64,000 nucleotides of DNA. Source: Leptospira soteropolitanensis. Lineage in GTDB: Bacteria > Spirochaetota > Leptospiria > Leptospirales > Leptospiraceae. Made by a program: the position numbers and the translations under genes. Of this stretch, positions 62,176-64,000 are shown piece by piece (the stretch's first letter is position 1; every line of letters starts with the position of its first letter). Under the pieces are notes generated by a model. That model was not told the DNA's origin. It worked only from the letters and a program-made list of their open reading frames with translations, and did no database searches. The stretch covers positions 29,055 to 93,054 of the forward strand of contig NZ_JAMQPN010000012.1 of assembly GCF_026151655.1 (NCBI RefSeq), read 5' to 3'.

Positions 62176-63808
62176 AATTTCGGCACTACTCATCATCCTC
62201 GGACTATTATGCAACGTTCTGCCGTTGTATTCGATTGATGATTATTATAATTTCCCAAAACAAAGTTATAAAGGAAGCGTTACTTATGAATCCTCCAGGA
62301 ATCTATGTTTATTTTCTTTCGCTTCCTCAAGTTCAGATCCCACCAAAGAATACCTTATCAAGGGAATCCCTTCTGTGTTACTTTCTGAACTTCGCAGTTT
62401 GGAATATACCTATGTAGAATATCCAAAACCAAATGTAATTTATCATTCGTTTGGTGAGGCACCAACTTCGACTCTGCAAGAAAGGATAGATGCAGAATCT
62501 CCTAATCTGAAAAGAAAAAAAAAGGAGATTAACGATGAGAAAGATCTACAAGATTTGCGGTCCGGTAAAAAACAACTGGCACCTGAAAAAGATCCGCGTT
62601 ATGTAAAGGTTACGATTAAGCAGCTTTTGGACAGAAAACCTCCTAAACCTGATGAAGCTTTTGGTCTGGCCACAAAATTAAATTGTGATTATATGATTAC
62701 TGGTTCTTTTGAAGTTAAAGATACTGAGCTTTTTACTAAGGTTTTTTTATATGATGACTTTGAAGGAAAAACAATTCCATTTGAACAAAAAACTTCCTTA
62801 ACTCGTGCATACCAAGAGATGGGCCCGCTAGGCGAATCGATTCGAGAAAAACTACAAGGGAAGGATACAACGACTGTCGAAGTCTCTGCTGCAGGCGAAG
62901 AAGGGGCCCTCGTTTATTTGGATGGAATTTATTTGGGAAAAACTCCGTTAGTTGGAAAAAAATTTCCCATTGGGAAAAGATCCTTATTTGTATTTAAAGA
63001 AGGATTTCATCCTTACAAACAAGATGTTCAATTGGAGAAAGGTAAATCTTTTCAAGTCGATGTAAAACTTTCTTTAAAATTAAATAATTCTTTTATAACG
63101 GTTACATCCAATGTGGAATCTGATGTTTATTTAGGAATACAATATCTAGGAAAAACTCCTTTAAATCGAATTCCCATCCCAGCAGGCATGAATCGATTGC
63201 GGCTCTCTAAGGAAGGTTATATTGATAGCTTTCGAGCCGTCGACGCCGCTGACAATGGCGAGGTAAACGTTGATGTTGAGATGAGAGAGGGGATTACTGA
63301 AGTTTATTATAAAAATAAACAGAATGTTTTTTTAGATCATACTTATAAAGACTTTGCCACCTATTCTTTGTATGGTTCCCTTTTGTTTTATGCAAGTTAT
63401 GTATATTTAAATTACGCATCGAGGCAGGCATATTCCGCCGCTAGATCCCAGGTGACACTTGTAAATGCGAGTGCTATTTCTTCTTTTTATGGAAATAATC
63501 CAAATGAGTTTTTCTTTTGGTATGGAGTTCAGAATTCTATCATTGATGATGCTGAATCAAAAGGAAGAAACTTAAAACGAATAGCAGGAACTCTACCTAT
63601 GGAGAATCGAAAAGATCGTCAATTGGTGGCAGGCCCTATGGTGATTATGATGGGGCTAATGCTCGTATCGGCAGCTACTTTTTATATCCTTGGTCTAGAT
63701 GAAGAAACTGTAGAATTTGGTTATTTACCTTTGAACCCGTCTGCTGTAAGTTACGGGCAGAATGCGCGTGAAGGTTATGGTTATATGCAATTTAATTTGC
63801 GGTACTGA
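62165..63808 (+). CDS. PEGA-domain exported protein
   Basis: The 547-residue product has a signal peptide (MKHKISALLIILGLLCNVLP), a soluble part that includes a lipoprotein-like TolB-type region, then two PEGA repeats: ALVYLDGIYLGKTPLVGKKF and VYLGIQYLGKTPLNRIPIPA (about residues 240-385), followed by two membrane helices (SLLFYASYVYLNY, MVIMMGLMLVSAATFYILGL). PEGA domains bind or anchor to cell-wall or surface structures. It overlaps the permease gene by 11 bases. Possibly an envelope component. Confidence 0.78.
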   Translation: MKHKISALLIILGLLCNVLPLYSIDDYYNFPKQSYKGSVTYESSRNLCLFSFASSSSDPTKEYLIKGIPSVLLSELRSLEYTYVEYPKPNVIYHSFGEAPTSTLQERIDAESPNLKRKKKEINDEKDLQDLRSGKKQLAPEKDPRYVKVTIKQLLDRKPPKPDEAFGLATKLNCDYMITGSFEVKDTELFTKVFLYDDFEGKTIPFEQKTSLTRAYQEMGPLGESIREKLQGKDTTTVEVSAAGEEGALVYLDGIYLGKTPLVGKKFPIGKRSLFVFKEGFHPYKQDVQLEKGKSFQVDVKLSLKLNNSFITVTSNVESDVYLGIQYLGKTPLNRIPIPAGMNRLRLSKEGYIDSFRAVDAADNGEVNVDVEMREGITEVYYKNKQNVFLDHTYKDFATYSLYGSLLFYASYVYLNYASRQAYSAARSQVTLVNASAISSFYGNNPNEFFFWYGVQNSIIDDAESKGRNLKRIAGTLPMENRKDRQLVAGPMVIMMGLMLVSAATFYILGLDEETVEFGYLPLNPSAVSYGQNAREGYGYMQFNLRY

Positions 63809-64000
63809 TTTAAAAACTGATTTAATTTTTTAGTTTGCTTAAGCTTTCCTTTTTTTTTAAGTTATGTTTGGCGATGATTCCGTCTTTTATTACCAAACAA
63901 ATTGGAAGTATTTCTATTGATTGTTAGTTGGTATTTTGGAGAAGGATCCTCGGTTAAATCAATATAATCATTGGTTTACACGATAACAGAATTTTGGCAT
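63809..64000. other. Window end, no supported gene
   Basis: The last 192 bases hold no frame with a good start, ribosome-binding site or family signature. On the minus strand two short frames (about 37 and 47 codons) flank each other and read as if one protein C-terminus had been split by a frameshift (PICLVIKDGIIAKHNLKKKG is its most protein-like part), but evidence is too weak to call a gene or pseudogene. Confidence 0.4.

Noticed and set aside
63809..64000. Split minus-strand gene fragment at the window end
   Set aside because: Two short frames could be joined by one frameshift, but there is no start, no motif and the DNA is very AT-rich.
1..64000. tRNA, rRNA, CRISPR arrays, IS elements and prophage genes
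   Set aside because: I looked in all intergenic stretches and found no clover-leaf with CCA end and T-loop consensus, no regularly spaced repeats and no transposase or phage signature.

Overview
The window looks like chromosome of a Leptospira species, probably one of the saprophytic clade. This rests on low G+C, many lipoproteins with loose spirochaete lipoboxes (for example FVGC, LISC, TIHC, IVNC), a MotA-type stator protein, a chemoreceptor, class III cyclase and GAF/PAS/GGDEF signalling proteins, and many conserved proteins of unknown function. I see no rRNA, tRNA, CRISPR array, prophage, transposase or insertion sequence.

Layout. 1-4331: the 3' end of NADP isocitrate dehydrogenase with its terminator, then a class III cyclase, an exported protein, a GAF protein and a DUF4180 protein. 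4582-12062: a heavy-metal efflux cluster (small Cys-containing exported protein, CzcC-like outer-membrane factor, CzcA-like RND pump, P1B-type ATPase with a His-rich N-terminus, and a CzcN-like methyltransferase). It has no CzcB adaptor. 12190-15249: SDR, lipoprotein hydrolase and acyl-CoA dehydrogenase. 15250-15880: a gene-poor stretch with a dispersed structured repeat and a GC-rich fold-back element. 15907-18034: YHYH protein, YwqK-like lipoprotein and SCO1-like lipoprotein. 18134-22955: a PAS protein ending in a kinase dimerisation domain without an ATPase, a membrane protein, a GAF-GGDEF protein and an Old Yellow Enzyme. 22952-25329: an arsenic operon (arsR, arsC, DUF6428, acr3) with a palindromic operator.

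25471-28492: a three-gene minus operon (DUF445, epimerase, exported protein) ending in a terminator. 28734-32462: a 1242-residue lipoprotein. 32542-34810: ABC ATPase and a GHKL-HDOD regulator. 35100-37004: an acidic-tailed, possibly RNA polymerase omega-like protein followed by a DUF115 protein that lacks a normal start codon. 37142-41185: thioredoxin-like lipoprotein, class I amidotransferase and SecA. 41367-46449: chemoreceptor, di-haem cytochrome c peroxidase, a cobalamin riboswitch and two downstream lipoproteins. 46556-49118: small lipoproteins and a large outer-membrane beta-barrel. 49298-51805: rnhA, lipoprotein, Fur-family regulator and tRNA nucleotidyltransferase. 52015-63808: rRNA methyltransferase, MotA-like protein with a TPR membrane protein, family 2 glycosyltransferase, RnfC-like iron-sulfur protein with a membrane partner, PtsN, two oligopeptide-type ABC permeases and a PEGA protein.

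The observations most worth following are the cobalamin riboswitch placed before two surface lipoproteins with no known B12 role, the adaptor-less Czc cluster, the DUF115 gene whose reading frame runs back to the preceding stop codon without ATG, GTG or TTG in the N-terminal part, the out-of-frame lipoprotein signal before the YHYH gene, and a structured repeat present in two copies on opposite strands. All functions are inferred by reading motifs by eye; no database search was run.
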